Positions 6,498-12,671 of a stretch of DNA of 12,671 bases are shown here, one piece after another. Position 1 is the stretch's first letter; every line of letters begins with the position of its first letter. A program made the position numbers and the translations under genes. The notes below the pieces were generated by a model. It was given only the letters and a program-made list of their open reading frames with translations, made no database searches and was not told the origin of the DNA. Source of the DNA: an uncultured Rubrobacteraceae bacterium (GTDB taxonomy: Bacteria > Actinomycetota > Rubrobacteria > Rubrobacterales > Rubrobacteraceae); NCBI GenBank assembly GCA_902805985.1, contig CADCUW010000285.1, positions 3,505 to 16,175 on the forward strand. The letters are read 5' to 3'.

Positions 6498-7466
6498 CTA
6501 CGCCCCGTCGCCCTCTCCGGCTCCCTCGTAAGCGTCCACTATACGCATCACGAGGTCGCTACGCACTATGTCGTCCCGCTGCAACCCGACGAACGAGACG
6601 CCCTCAACCCCGGTCAGCGCCCTGCGGGCGTCATCGAGGCCGCTGACCCGGCCCTTGGGCAGGTCCACCTGCGTCCGGTCGCCGGTTACGACCATCTTCG
6701 ACCCGAACCCAAGGCGCGTCAGGAACATCTTCATCTGCTGGGGGGTGGTGTTCTGGGCTTCATCCAGGATGATGAACGCGTCGTTCAGGGTCCGACCTCT
6801 CATAAACGCCAGTGGCGCGATCTCTATTATACCCCTCTCCAGGTGCCCTTGGAACTTGGCCGGGTCGATCATCTCGTAGAGCGCGTCGTAGAGCGGCCGG
6901 AAGTACGGATCGACCTTCGCCATCATGTCCCCCGGCAGAAACCCGAGCGACTCCCCCGCCTCGACCGCCGGCCTCGTCAGGATGATCCTGGACACCTCGC
7001 CCCGGCTCAACGCCTCGACGGCGAGCGCGACCGCAAGATAGGTCTTTCCCGTTCCCGCGGGCCCGATGCCGAACACGACCTGGTGGTCCCGGATCGCGTC
7101 GGTATAGGCCTTCTGGTTGCGCGTCTTGGGCGCCACCCGGCGCCCCCGGTGCGTCAGGATGACGTCCCCGAGCACCTCCCGGCCGCCACCCCCATCGGCC
7201 ATCTTGTACAGCCGCTCCGCCGTCTCGGGCGTGAGCTGGTTGCCCTCCTCGGCCAGCCCGACGAGACCATCAAACACGGCCTCGGCCCTCTCCACGTCAG
7301 CGTCGGCCCCGCGCAGCACGATCTCGTTCCCCCGCACGATGACCTCGCACCGCACGAGCCCCTCGACCCGCCGTAACACCGAGTCCCGCTCCCCGAAGAC
7401 GTCGAGCATGCGACCCGGCGGTATGACGAGCTTGGCCTCTACCTGGCTGCTTGATGTGGTGTCCGT
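6498..7466 (-). CDS. phoH: PhoH family ATPase (ACG start proposed)
   Basis: PhoH proteins are cytosolic P-loop ATPases linked to RNA metabolism, with an N-terminal KH-like RNA-binding region. Counting from the proposed start, there are 322 residues, the normal size. Walker A GPAGTGKT is at 135-142 and Walker B IILDEAQN at 232-239. LTRPAVEAGESLGFLPGD and TGDRTQVDLP are diagnostic. The first ATG in frame (7409) would drop the conserved segment VEAKLVIPPGR and has no ribosome binding site. Between that ATG and the in-frame TAA just upstream there is no ATG, GTG or TTG. An AAAGGAG at 7478-7472 points to ACG at 7466 (5-nt spacing) or the adjacent ACG at 7469. pgpH and ybeY follow, as in Firmicutes. 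The function is family-level only. Confidence 0.9.
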   Translation of the reverse strand, partial: TDTTSSSQVEAKLVIPPGRMLDVFGERDSVLRRVEGLVRCEVIVRGNEIVLRGADADVERAEAVFDGLVGLAEEGNQLTPETAERLYKMADGGGGREVLGDVILTHRGRRVAPKTRNQKAYTDAIRDHQVVFGIGPAGTGKTYLAVALAVEALSRGEVSRIILTRPAVEAGESLGFLPGDMMAKVDPYFRPLYDALYEMIDPAKFQGHLERGIIEIAPLAFMRGRTLNDAFIILDEAQNTTPQQMKMFLTRLGFGSKMVVTGDRTQVDLPKGRVSGLDDARRALTGVEGVSFVGLQRDDIVRSDLVMRIVDAYEGAGEGDGA

Positions 7467-7471
7467 CGTAA

Positions 7472-7478
7472 CTCCTTT
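7472..7478 (-). promoter_or_regulatory. Ribosome binding site of phoH
   Basis: The minus strand reads AAAGGAG, the best ribosome binding site in the gap upstream of phoH. Five bases downstream is an ACG codon in the phoH frame. No canonical start codon in the frame is within range: the nearest ATG is about 60 bases further on. Confidence 0.7.
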
Positions 7479-7484
7479 CGTGGA

Positions 7485-7608
7485 GGTTCTAGGTATTGGG
7501 CTTTAGGTCGCTGTAATCGACACTTTGAAGCGTGCACGGATCACCACGAAAGCTCCGTGATCGTGCCTCAGATGGTTTCCAACCCCTCAAAACCTCGAAC
7601 CTAAAGCC
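7485..7608. repeat. Heptamer inverted-repeat element 1, in the yqeY-phoH gap
   Basis: On the plus strand the left arm reads in 7-bp steps: GGTTCTA (7485), GGTATTG (7492), GGCTTTA (7499), GGTCGCT (7506). The right arm reads the same kind of heptamers on the minus strand: GGCTTTA (7608-7602), GGTTCGA (7601-7595), GGTTTTG (7594-7588). The 10-mer ggctttaggt at 7499-7508 is perfectly inverted at 7599-7608. A hairpin occupies the centre (7534-7566). The element abuts the yqeY stop and ends just short of the phoH ribosome binding site. It fills most of this 143-nt gap, where I see no convincing promoter. Confidence 0.65.
7534..7566. other. Central hairpin of element 1
   Basis: GCAC-g-GATCAC at 7534-7544 pairs with GTGATC-GTGC at 7557-7566: ten base pairs with one bulged base and a 12-nt loop. 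No T-run follows on either strand, so it does not look like an intrinsic terminator. Confidence 0.6.
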
Positions 7609-7609
7609 T

Positions 7610-8053
7610 TCACTGCAACCTCTCTTTGACCAGCGCGCTGAGCTCCCGGCCCTCGGCGCGGCCCTCCGAGAGCTGCGTCGCCCGGCCCATGACCTTTCCC
7701 ATATCCCTCATGTTGGTGGCGCCGGTCTCCTGGATGGCGGTGTCCACGACGTCGTTCAGCTCCTCGGGAGAGAGGGGCCGGGGGAGGTAAGCGCGGACCA
7801 CGTCCGCCTCGGCGGCCTCGGCGGCGGCCTGGTCTTCGCGTCCGGCTTTACGGAAGGCCTCGGCGGACTCTTCGCGCTGTTTTAGCTGGCGCCTGAGGAT
7901 GGTCTGCTCCTCCTCTTCTTCCAGCGGCCGGCCGGCCTCTATCTGCCCGTTCTTGAGGGCGGCGCCCAGCATCCGCAGGGCGCCGAGACGCGGTTTGTCC
8001 CGCTCCTTCATCGCCGACTTGACGTCCTGTTGGATGCGTTCGGATGCGCTCAT
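7610..8053 (-). CDS. yqeY: YqeY/GatB-like domain protein
   Basis: This is a 147-residue protein of the YqeY family, which resembles the tRNA-binding tail domain of the amidotransferase subunit GatB. Its cellular role is not established. The family pattern is present: an N-terminal helical half with the ERIQQDVKSAMKERDK and LRMLGAALKN segments, a charged linker (EEEEEQTILRRQLKQREES), and the C-terminal YLPRPLSPEEL and MGKVMGRATQ motifs. The ATG at 8053 overlaps the HIT gene stop as ATGA. In Firmicutes yqeY stands in the same neighbourhood, after rpsU, which is missing here. The stop codon is directly followed by repeat element 1. Confidence 0.9.
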   Translation of the reverse strand: MSASERIQQDVKSAMKERDKPRLGALRMLGAALKNGQIEAGRPLEEEEEQTILRRQLKQREESAEAFRKAGREDQAAAEAAEADVVRAYLPRPLSPEELNDVVDTAIQETGATNMRDMGKVMGRATQLSEGRAEGRELSALVKERLQ

Positions 8054-8397
8054 GGCATACCCATCTTTCTGCCGCCCATGACGTGCAGGTGGAGGTGGAA
8101 GACCTCCTGCCCGGCGTCGGGACCGTTGTTGATCCTGACCGCGTAACCGCTCTCGTCCACCCCGAGCTTTTCGGCGACCGCGCTCGACACCTCAAACAGC
8201 CGCTTCGCGACCGCGTCGGGCAACTGGCCCATGGCCTCAAGGTTCGGCACGTGCTGGCGCGGGATGACGAGGACGTGGACCGGCGCCTGGCCGTTTATGT
8301 CCTTGAAGGCCACGACATCTGCTTCCTCGTGGACCATCTCGGCCTCGATCTCGCCTGCTGCTATCTTGCAGAAGATGCAGTCCTCTTCCACGTTCAC
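8050..8397 (-). CDS. HIT family nucleotide hydrolase
   Basis: This 115-residue histidine-triad protein is of the Hint type, small enzymes that cleave purine nucleoside phosphoramidates and AMP-linked adducts. The triad HLHLHVM is at 101-107, with H103 as the expected nucleophile. The N-terminal CIFCKIAAGEI (7-17) is the usual Hint opening, including the C7/C10 pair, and NGPDAGQEVFH (91-101) precedes the triad. The GTG start at 8397 overlaps the rsmE stop as GTGA. A second in-frame GTG two codons later (8391) is an alternative, and a GGAGGG immediately upstream serves either. The physiological substrate is unknown. Confidence 0.93.
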   Translation of the reverse strand: MNVEEDCIFCKIAAGEIEAEMVHEEADVVAFKDINGQAPVHVLVIPRQHVPNLEAMGQLPDAVAKRLFEVSSAVAEKLGVDESGYAVRINNGPDAGQEVFHLHLHVMGGRKMGMP

Positions 8398-9128
8398 ACC
8401 CCTCCCTCGACCCTGACCAGTCTCTCCAACGCCGCCCGCGCCCGCGCCACGGCCACGATACCCGCCGTCTCGCTCCTGAGCCTGTAAGGCCCGAGCCCGG
8501 CCACCGAAAGTCCGGCCTCCCGCGCCCCCTCTAGCTCCCCGGCGCTCCAGCCACCCTCGGGACCCACGAAGAGGGAGACACCGGCGCCCACCGCGTCCTC
8601 GACGGCGTCCTCGACGGCGCCCGCGCCGGCGGCGTTGTGCAGCAGCAGGCCGGCCTCCCCTGCCTCGCGGATGGCCGCCCCGAAGGTTTCAGGCTCCCGC
8701 ACCTCCGGCACACGCAGGCGGAGGGACTGCCGGGCGGCGGCCTCCGCCACCCTCCGCCACCGGTCCAGCTTGTTCTCCCGCGGGTTGACCTCGCCGTGCT
8801 CCGTGAGTAGCGGCACGATCCCCGTCGCCCCCGCCTCGGTCGCCTTCTCAACCACAAGGTCCATCCTGCCACCCTTGGGCACCGCCTGGTAGAGCGTCAC
8901 GGCCAACTCCTCGAAGCCCGCTTCGAGCTCCTCGACGACGGTAACGCTCCGGCCCTCCCCGACGTGCCCGAGAAAGAGACCGCCCCCGGCACCGACGACC
9001 TCGACCAGATCCCCCGGCCGGGCTCTCAAGACCTTGAAGACGTGCCGCGCCTCGTTCTCGGGTAGCGTCAGTGTCCCGCCGACCTCCGGCGCGGCCCGGA
9101 CAAAGATGCGGGTTTTCGCGGTACGCGT
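8394..9128 (-). CDS. rsmE: 16S rRNA (uracil-1498-N3)-methyltransferase RsmE (ACG start proposed)
   Basis: RsmE is a SPOUT-fold enzyme that methylates N3 of U1498 in 16S rRNA using S-adenosylmethionine. The knot motifs are clear. Counting from the proposed start they are EKATEAGATGIVP (94-106), GPEGGWSAGEL (189-199) and RLRSETAGI (216-224). The N-terminal PUA-like part, TRIFVRAAPEV...ARHVFKVLRARPGD, is conserved in kind but has no ATG, GTG or TTG before it. The first canonical start is TTG 9029, inside KVLRARPGD, which would remove about 33 residues. The frame is closed upstream by the dnaJ stop TAG (9140-9138). ACG at 9128, five bases after a GGGGG run, gives 244 residues, the family norm. 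It lies 9 nt after dnaJ and overlaps the HIT gene as GTGA. Confidence 0.88.
   Translation of the reverse strand, partial: TRTAKTRIFVRAAPEVGGTLTLPENEARHVFKVLRARPGDLVEVVGAGGGLFLGHVGEGRSVTVVEELEAGFEELAVTLYQAVPKGGRMDLVVEKATEAGATGIVPLLTEHGEVNPRENKLDRWRRVAEAAARQSLRLRVPEVREPETFGAAIREAGEAGLLLHNAAGAGAVEDAVEDAVGAGVSLFVGPEGGWSAGELEGAREAGLSVAGLGPYRLRSETAGIVAVARARAALERLVRVEGGV
8593..8616 (-). repeat. 12-bp tandem duplication inside rsmE
   Basis: The plus-strand unit gcgtcctcgacg occurs twice in a row, followed by a further gcg, and keeps frame. It encodes the repeated VEDAVEDA in a surface-type segment of RsmE, so it is probably a neutral duplication. Confidence 0.7.
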
Positions 9129-9137
9129 ATCGTCCCC

Positions 9138-10280
9138 CTACCTGAAGACGCCCTTGAGGCGGTCGAAGAAGGAGCCCCCACCGCCGTTGTAAGTCTCCTC
9201 CCCGCTGACCTCGTCGAACCTCTCCAGAAGCTCGCGCTGCTCCCCACTCAAGCGCGTCGGCACCATGACGTCAACGACCACCTTGAGATCCCCCCTGCCC
9301 CTGCCCCGGATGCGCGGCATGCCCTCGCCCCTCAGCCTCAGCGTGGCCCCCGGCTGCGTGCCGGCCTCCACGCTCACCGGCGCCGGCCCATCGAGGGTCG
9401 GGACCTCCACCTCCGTGCCGAGGGCCGCCCCAACGAAGCTGACCTTGAGGCGATGTATGAGGTCCTCCCCATCCCGCACGAGCTCGGGATCTTCGGTAAC
9501 GTTGATTCTTACGTACAGGTCCCCCGGGGCGCCGCCGGGCTCCCCGGCGTGCCCGGCGCCCGAGACGCGCAGGCGCATCCCGGTCTCGACGCCCTGGGGT
9601 ATCCGCAACCGCCGGGTCTGCAAATCGGAGACACGGCCCCCACCCCGGCAATTATCACAGGTGACGTCGATGATCCTGCCTCGTCCGCCGCACGTCGAAC
9701 ACACCTGCGTACTCACCATCTGGCCGAGGATGCTCTGGCGTACGGTCCGCACCGCCCCCGCGCCAGCGCACGTCCCGCACGTGTGCGACTCGGTCCCGCC
9801 AACGCCCTCGCAGACCTCGCAGTTCTTGACGATCTGAACGTTAACTTCACGGTCAGCCCCGTAGGCGGCCTCCCGGAGCGAGACCTCGACGTCGGTCTCG
9901 ACGTCGGCGCCGCGGCTCGGGGCGCGGGCGGTCTGTCCGCCGAAAAAGGAGCCGCCGAAGCTGTCGCCGAAGAAGGTCTCGAAGATGTCCTGGAAGCCGC
10001 CGAACTGGTCCCCGCCCGGGTAGCCGCCCCCGGGGTAGCCGTTGGCGCTGCCGCGCGGAACCTGATGTCCGTAGGTGTCGTAGGCGCGGCGGGCCTCGGC
10101 GTTCGAGAGGACTTCGTAGGCCTCGGTAAGCTCCTTGAAGCGTTCCTCGGCGCCGTGGTCCTCGGGGTTGGCGTCGGGGTGGTGGGAGCGGGCCAGGCGA
10201 CGGTAGGCCTTCTTGACCTCAGCGTCGGAGGCCTCGCGGGAGACGCCCAGAACCTCGTAGTAGTCGCGCTTAGTCGCCAA
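9138..10280 (-). CDS. dnaJ: Chaperone protein DnaJ (type I, with zinc centre)
   Basis: DnaJ is the J-domain co-chaperone that delivers substrates to DnaK and stimulates its ATPase. It has 380 residues: a J domain (about 6-71) with the HPD motif at 34-36; a Gly/Phe-rich linker (about 80-115, with YPGGGYPGG and FGGSFFGG); a zinc region with four CxxCxGxG repeats (C154/C157, C168/C171, C194/C197, C208/C211); and the C-terminal substrate-binding domains. The TTG start (10280-10278) lies 2 nt after the hrcA stop. No canonical alternative would keep the [10 protein letters not shown] opening, so it is probably translated by coupling. hrcA directly followed by dnaJ, without grpE-dnaK, resembles the actinobacterial DnaJ2 locus. 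Confidence 0.96.
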   Translation of the reverse strand: MATKRDYYEVLGVSREASDAEVKKAYRRLARSHHPDANPEDHGAEERFKELTEAYEVLSNAEARRAYDTYGHQVPRGSANGYPGGGYPGGDQFGGFQDIFETFFGDSFGGSFFGGQTARAPSRGADVETDVEVSLREAAYGADREVNVQIVKNCEVCEGVGGTESHTCGTCAGAGAVRTVRQSILGQMVSTQVCSTCGGRGRIIDVTCDNCRGGGRVSDLQTRRLRIPQGVETGMRLRVSGAGHAGEPGGAPGDLYVRINVTEDPELVRDGEDLIHRLKVSFVGAALGTEVEVPTLDGPAPVSVEAGTQPGATLRLRGEGMPRIRGRGRGDLKVVVDVMVPTRLSGEQRELLERFDEVSGEETYNGGGGSFFDRLKGVFR

Positions 10281-10282
10281 GC

Positions 10283-11311
10283 CTAGAAGCCGTCGCTCAG
10301 GCGCAGGGTCAGGGTCTCGGCGGCGGAGCGCACCGTGGCGATGGCCGAGTCGTAGTTCATCCTCTTCGGCCCGATCAGGCTGACCACCCCGTAGGGACGC
10401 TCCTGCTGCCCGTAGGCCGCCGCCACGAAGCTGGTACCGACGAGGTTGTACACCGCGTTCTCGGCGCCTATGGAGACTACGACGCCGCTGCTCGAGACCG
10501 AGCGGCGCAGGGCGTCGCCCATAAGGCCGAGCAGCCAGCGGCGGCGCTCGAAGATCTCTACCACGGCCGCCAGGCTCGCCGGGTCCATCTCGTCCAGCCG
10601 GGCGAGCAGCGTCGAAGCGCCCCGCACGAACACGCCGCGCTCCGTCACGCGCCCGAGGCCCTCGACCGCTTCGAGCACAGCGTCAACGACGAGCGGGTTG
10701 TGGTCGGAGAGCGCCTTGCGGGCGGCCCTGGCGAGCTCGAGGTCGCTGCCGACGGGGCGGCCCCCGATCCAACCGTTCAGGGCCGCGAACATCTCCCGCA
10801 ACTCGCCCTGCTCGACCGGAGCCGGGAGCACGAGCGTCGTGCTCGAAGACGACCCGCTGCCCATGGAGACGACGAGCAGGAGGGCGCCGCCGGGCAGCGA
10901 GACGTAGTCGGCCCGCGAGAGCGAGTCGCCCAGCGCGCTCGGTCCGGCAACGACGGCCAGCAGGCGCGTCACCTCGCTCATGTCCTCGGAGACGCCGCGC
11001 AGGAGCTCGTCCAGATTACCGAAGCCCCGCGGGGTGGCGAACGAGACAGACTCGCCGGGGTCCGCGGACATCAAGGCGTCAACGTAGTAGCGGTAGCCCG
11101 CGTCCGTCGGGAGGCGCCCGGCCGAGGTATGCGGGTGGGTCAGGAGGCCCGCCGACTCCAGGTAGGCGAGTTCAGATCTGATGGTGGAGCTGCTCGCCTC
11201 TACCTCGTCGGTGAGGGCATGGCTACCCACGGGGAGGCCCGTGGAGATATAGAGCTCCAGGGTCTTTAGCAGGATCTCCCGCTGCCGGTCAGAGATTTCG
11301 GGGTGCCTCAT
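10283..11311 (-). CDS. hrcA: Heat-inducible transcription repressor HrcA
   Basis: HrcA represses chaperone genes by binding CIRCE operators. It has 342 residues from ATG 11311, a normal length. It carries an N-terminal winged helix ([32 protein letters not shown], then the signature [20 protein letters not shown]) and a C-terminal GAF-like domain with [10 protein letters not shown] and [14 protein letters not shown]. The frame continues 13 codons upstream to a GTG (11350), but those residues are not HrcA-like. The ATG has no visible ribosome binding site and lies only about 11 nt from a TAAAAT hexamer, so a leaderless or nearly leaderless message is possible. No CIRCE-type TTAGCACTC/GAGTGCTAA pair is visible upstream. 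dnaJ follows after 2 nt. Confidence 0.95.
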   Translation of the reverse strand: MRHPEISDRQREILLKTLELYISTGLPVGSHALTDEVEASSSTIRSELAYLESAGLLTHPHTSAGRLPTDAGYRYYVDALMSADPGESVSFATPRGFGNLDELLRGVSEDMSEVTRLLAVVAGPSALGDSLSRADYVSLPGGALLLVVSMGSGSSSSTTLVLPAPVEQGELREMFAALNGWIGGRPVGSDLELARAARKALSDHNPLVVDAVLEAVEGLGRVTERGVFVRGASTLLARLDEMDPASLAAVVEIFERRRWLLGLMGDALRRSVSSSGVVVSIGAENAVYNLVGTSFVAAAYGQQERPYGVVSLIGPKRMNYDSAIATVRSAAETLTLRLSDGF

Positions 11312-11321
11312 AACGCAGGAA

Positions 11322-11327
11322 ATTTTA
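11322..11327 (-). promoter_or_regulatory. Possible -10 element for hrcA
   Basis: The minus strand reads TAAAAT, preceded by the 10-bp palindrome gggcgcgccc. Transcription would begin around 11315, next to the ATG at 11311. The -35 position (GTGGGA at 17 bp) does not match consensus, so the call is tentative. Confidence 0.35.
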
Positions 11328-11354
11328 ACACGGGCGCGCCCTCGTCCCACCGAT

Positions 11355-11467
11355 GAGGTTTTGAGGCTCCAGGTTCGCTGTCGTCTCCTCCAAAAGCTCT
11401 TGGGCTTTGGGGGACTCGTCTACGGAACCTCGTACCTAACAAGGCCCCGTCAGAGCCTGGAACCTCA
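11355..11467. repeat. Heptamer inverted-repeat element 2, in the lepA-hrcA gap
   Basis: Left arm on the plus strand: GGTTTTG (11357), GGCTCCA (11365), GGTTCGC (11372). Right arm on the minus strand: GGTTCCA (11464-11458), GGCTCTG (11457-11451), then after a break GGTACGA (11436-11430) and GGTTCCG (11429-11423). The 15-mer tgaggctccaggttc at 11362-11376 is inverted at 11453-11467 with 13 of 15 matches, and that arm includes the lepA stop codon. An imperfect hairpin, ccaaaagc / gctttgg, lies at 11390-11410. The 12-mer gaggttttgagg (11355-11366) also occurs in element 1 in the other orientation (7585-7596). This element takes up most of the 153-nt gap, together with the hrcA promoter region. Confidence 0.62.
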
Positions 11468-12670
11468 GATTCGCAGGGCGGCCAGGAAGGCCTCTTGCGG
11501 GATCTCCACGCTGCCGACCTGCTTCATGCGGCGCTTGCCCTTCTTCTGCTGCTCGAGAAGCTTCTTCTTACGGCTTATGTCGCCGCCGTAGCATTTGGCC
11601 GTGACGTCCTTGCGGTAGGCGCGGACGGTTTCGCGGGCGATGATCCTGCGCCCTACGGCAGCCTGGACGGGCACCTCGAAGTTCTGGCGCGGGATGAGCT
11701 CCTTGAGCTTCTCTACCAGCGCCCGGCCGCGATAGTACGCCTTGTCGCGGTGGACGATGATCGAGAGAGCCTCCACCGGGTCGCCCGAGACCAGCACCTC
11801 CACCTTGACAAGGTCGGCTGGCTCGTAGCCGAGGCGGTCGTAGTCGTAGGAGGCGTAGCCCTTGGTGCGGCTCTTCAGAGCGTCGAAGAAGTCCGTTATG
11901 ACCTCGCCGAGCGGCATGTCGTAGGTGAGCTGGACCCGTTTCGGGGAGAGGTATTCCATGCCGACGGAGATCCCGCGCTTCTCGTGGCAGAGGCCCATGA
12001 CGGCGCCGACGTGCTCCTTGGGGCAGATGATCGTCGCGCGGACCATGGGTTCCCGGATCTCGTCGAAATCCTCCGGGAGATCGCTCGGGTTGGTGATCTC
12101 GACGGTCTCCCCATCCGTCTCTACCTCGTACTTCACGCTCGGGGAGGAGGCTATGAGGTCGAGACCGAACTCCCGCTCGAGCCTCTCCTGAACGATCTCC
12201 ATGTGCAAGAGTCCCAGAAACCCGCTGCGGAAGCCGAAGCCCATCCTGGAGTTCTCGGGCTCGTAGAAGAGCGAGGCGTCGTTGAGCTGCAGCTTGGAGA
12301 GAGCGTCCCTGAGACGCTCGAACTCGTCGCCTTCTGTCGGGTAGAGGCCGCAGAAGACGGTCGGCAGTACCTCCGCGTAGCCGGGGAGCGGTTCCGTGGC
12401 GGGGTCTTTGGTCTTCGTCACGGTGTCGCCGACGCGCAGGGCCTCTATGTCCTTGAGGCCGGCGATCACGTACCCGACCTCGCCGGGCCTGAGCGTCGGG
12501 AGCGCCGTGGGTTTTGGCGAGTAGCAGCCGACCTCGAGCAGCTCGAACTGCTCTTCCGTGCCCATGGCCTGGACGGTGTCGCCCTTGCTCAACTCGCCGT
12601 CGAAGAGGCGGGCCAGGGAGATCACACCGCGATACGGATCGTAATAGGAGTCGAAGATCAGGGCCCGCGT
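11465..12670 (-). CDS. lepA: Elongation factor 4, LepA (5' end cut by window)
   Basis: LepA is a ribosome-bound translational GTPase (EF4) that back-translocates or remodels stalled ribosomes and assists initiation. The last 401 residues are visible, about two thirds of the usual 600; the G domain is outside the window. What remains starts at the end of domain I or start of domain II ([18 protein letters not shown]). It continues with domain III ([20 protein letters not shown]), the EF-G-like domain V, and the LepA-specific C-terminal domain ([44 protein letters not shown]). It ends normally at AALRI with TGA 11467-11465. That stop lies within the arm of repeat element 2. It is followed by hrcA after a 153-nt gap, so it may be a separate transcription unit. 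Confidence 0.96.
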   Translation of the reverse strand, partial: TRALIFDSYYDPYRGVISLARLFDGELSKGDTVQAMGTEEQFELLEVGCYSPKPTALPTLRPGEVGYVIAGLKDIEALRVGDTVTKTKDPATEPLPGYAEVLPTVFCGLYPTEGDEFERLRDALSKLQLNDASLFYEPENSRMGFGFRSGFLGLLHMEIVQERLEREFGLDLIASSPSVKYEVETDGETVEITNPSDLPEDFDEIREPMVRATIICPKEHVGAVMGLCHEKRGISVGMEYLSPKRVQLTYDMPLGEVITDFFDALKSRTKGYASYDYDRLGYEPADLVKVEVLVSGDPVEALSIIVHRDKAYYRGRALVEKLKELIPRQNFEVPVQAAVGRRIIARETVRAYRKDVTAKCYGGDISRKKKLLEQQKKGKRRMKQVGSVEIPQEAFLAALRI

Positions 12671-12671
12671 C

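Noticed and set aside
7534..7566. Hairpin as an intrinsic terminator between yqeY and phoH
   Set aside because: No T-rich run follows on the minus strand, which reads on as TTCAAAGTGTCG. It is kept only as a structural part of the repeat element.
7485..7608. CRISPR-like array or tRNA-type fold in the gap
   Set aside because: The 7-bp units are too short and degenerate for CRISPR, there are no regular spacers, and no cloverleaf can be drawn.
8593..8616. Tandem duplication in rsmE as a phase-variation switch
   Set aside because: The unit is 12 bp, so gain or loss would keep the frame. There are only two copies, and they fall in a variable segment of the protein.
9453..10286. Long plus-strand open frame opposite dnaJ, and similar ones opposite hrcA and ybeY
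   Set aside because: These overlap well-conserved minus-strand genes and read as biased shadow sequence.
11390..11410. Hairpin as an intrinsic terminator after lepA
   Set aside because: The stem has a bulge and the sequence after it on the minus strand is AGGAGACGACAG, with no T-run.
11312..11464. CIRCE operator for HrcA
   Set aside because: I looked for the TTAGCACTC / GAGTGCTAA inverted pair on both strands of the gap and saw no credible match.

Overview
The window is a GC-rich bacterial chromosome segment in which every recognisable gene lies on the minus strand. Transcription therefore runs from high to low coordinates. In that direction the order is lepA (5' end missing), hrcA, dnaJ, rsmE, HIT protein, yqeY, phoH, pgpH-like HD gene, ybeY, dgkA-PAP2 fusion, cdd, era, deoC, recO and dgt (3' end missing). 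This resembles the housekeeping block of Gram-positive bacteria (hrcA-dnaJ-rsmE ... phoH-pgpH-ybeY-dgkA-cdd-era-recO). An hrcA directly followed by dnaJ, with no grpE-dnaK between them, together with the base composition, points to a deep-branching actinobacterium. Rubrobacter is my best guess, but that is inference from gene order and composition, not a database match.

The genes cover translation quality control (lepA, rsmE, ybeY, era), the heat-shock regulator HrcA with its chaperone DnaJ, a PhoH ATPase, a probable cyclic di-AMP phosphodiesterase, lipid-carrier recycling (dgkA-PAP2), nucleoside and dNTP salvage or clean-up (cdd, deoC, dgt) and recombination (recO). Packing is very tight. 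Six junctions are 4-nt overlaps of the NTGA type, and the rest are short gaps or overlaps of 8 to 20 nt. No gene-free stretch reaches 300 bases. Only two real gaps exist: 7467-7609 between yqeY and phoH, and 11312-11464 between lepA and hrcA.

Three things stand out beyond the ordinary gene set. First, both real gaps hold the same kind of element: about 110 bp, with degenerate 7-bp GGTTNNA-like repeats facing each other as inverted arms around a central hairpin. The two share a 12-mer in opposite orientation. Second, three genes (phoH, rsmE, ybeY) have no ATG, GTG or TTG at the place where their conserved N-terminus begins. phoH and rsmE best fit ACG starts behind purine-rich ribosome binding sites, and ybeY best fits a CTG start in a CTGA overlap. 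Third, dgt contains a 25-codon patch, in a conserved part of the protein, written in AT-ending codons unlike its surroundings.

Smaller points are a kinase-phosphatase fusion with an altered PAP2 motif, a PgpH with almost no ectodomain but an Asn-Gly-Lys-Pro repeat tail, a shortened loop in YbeY, and a perfect TATAAT hexamer upstream of deoC, which sits as an extra gene in the era-recO interval.
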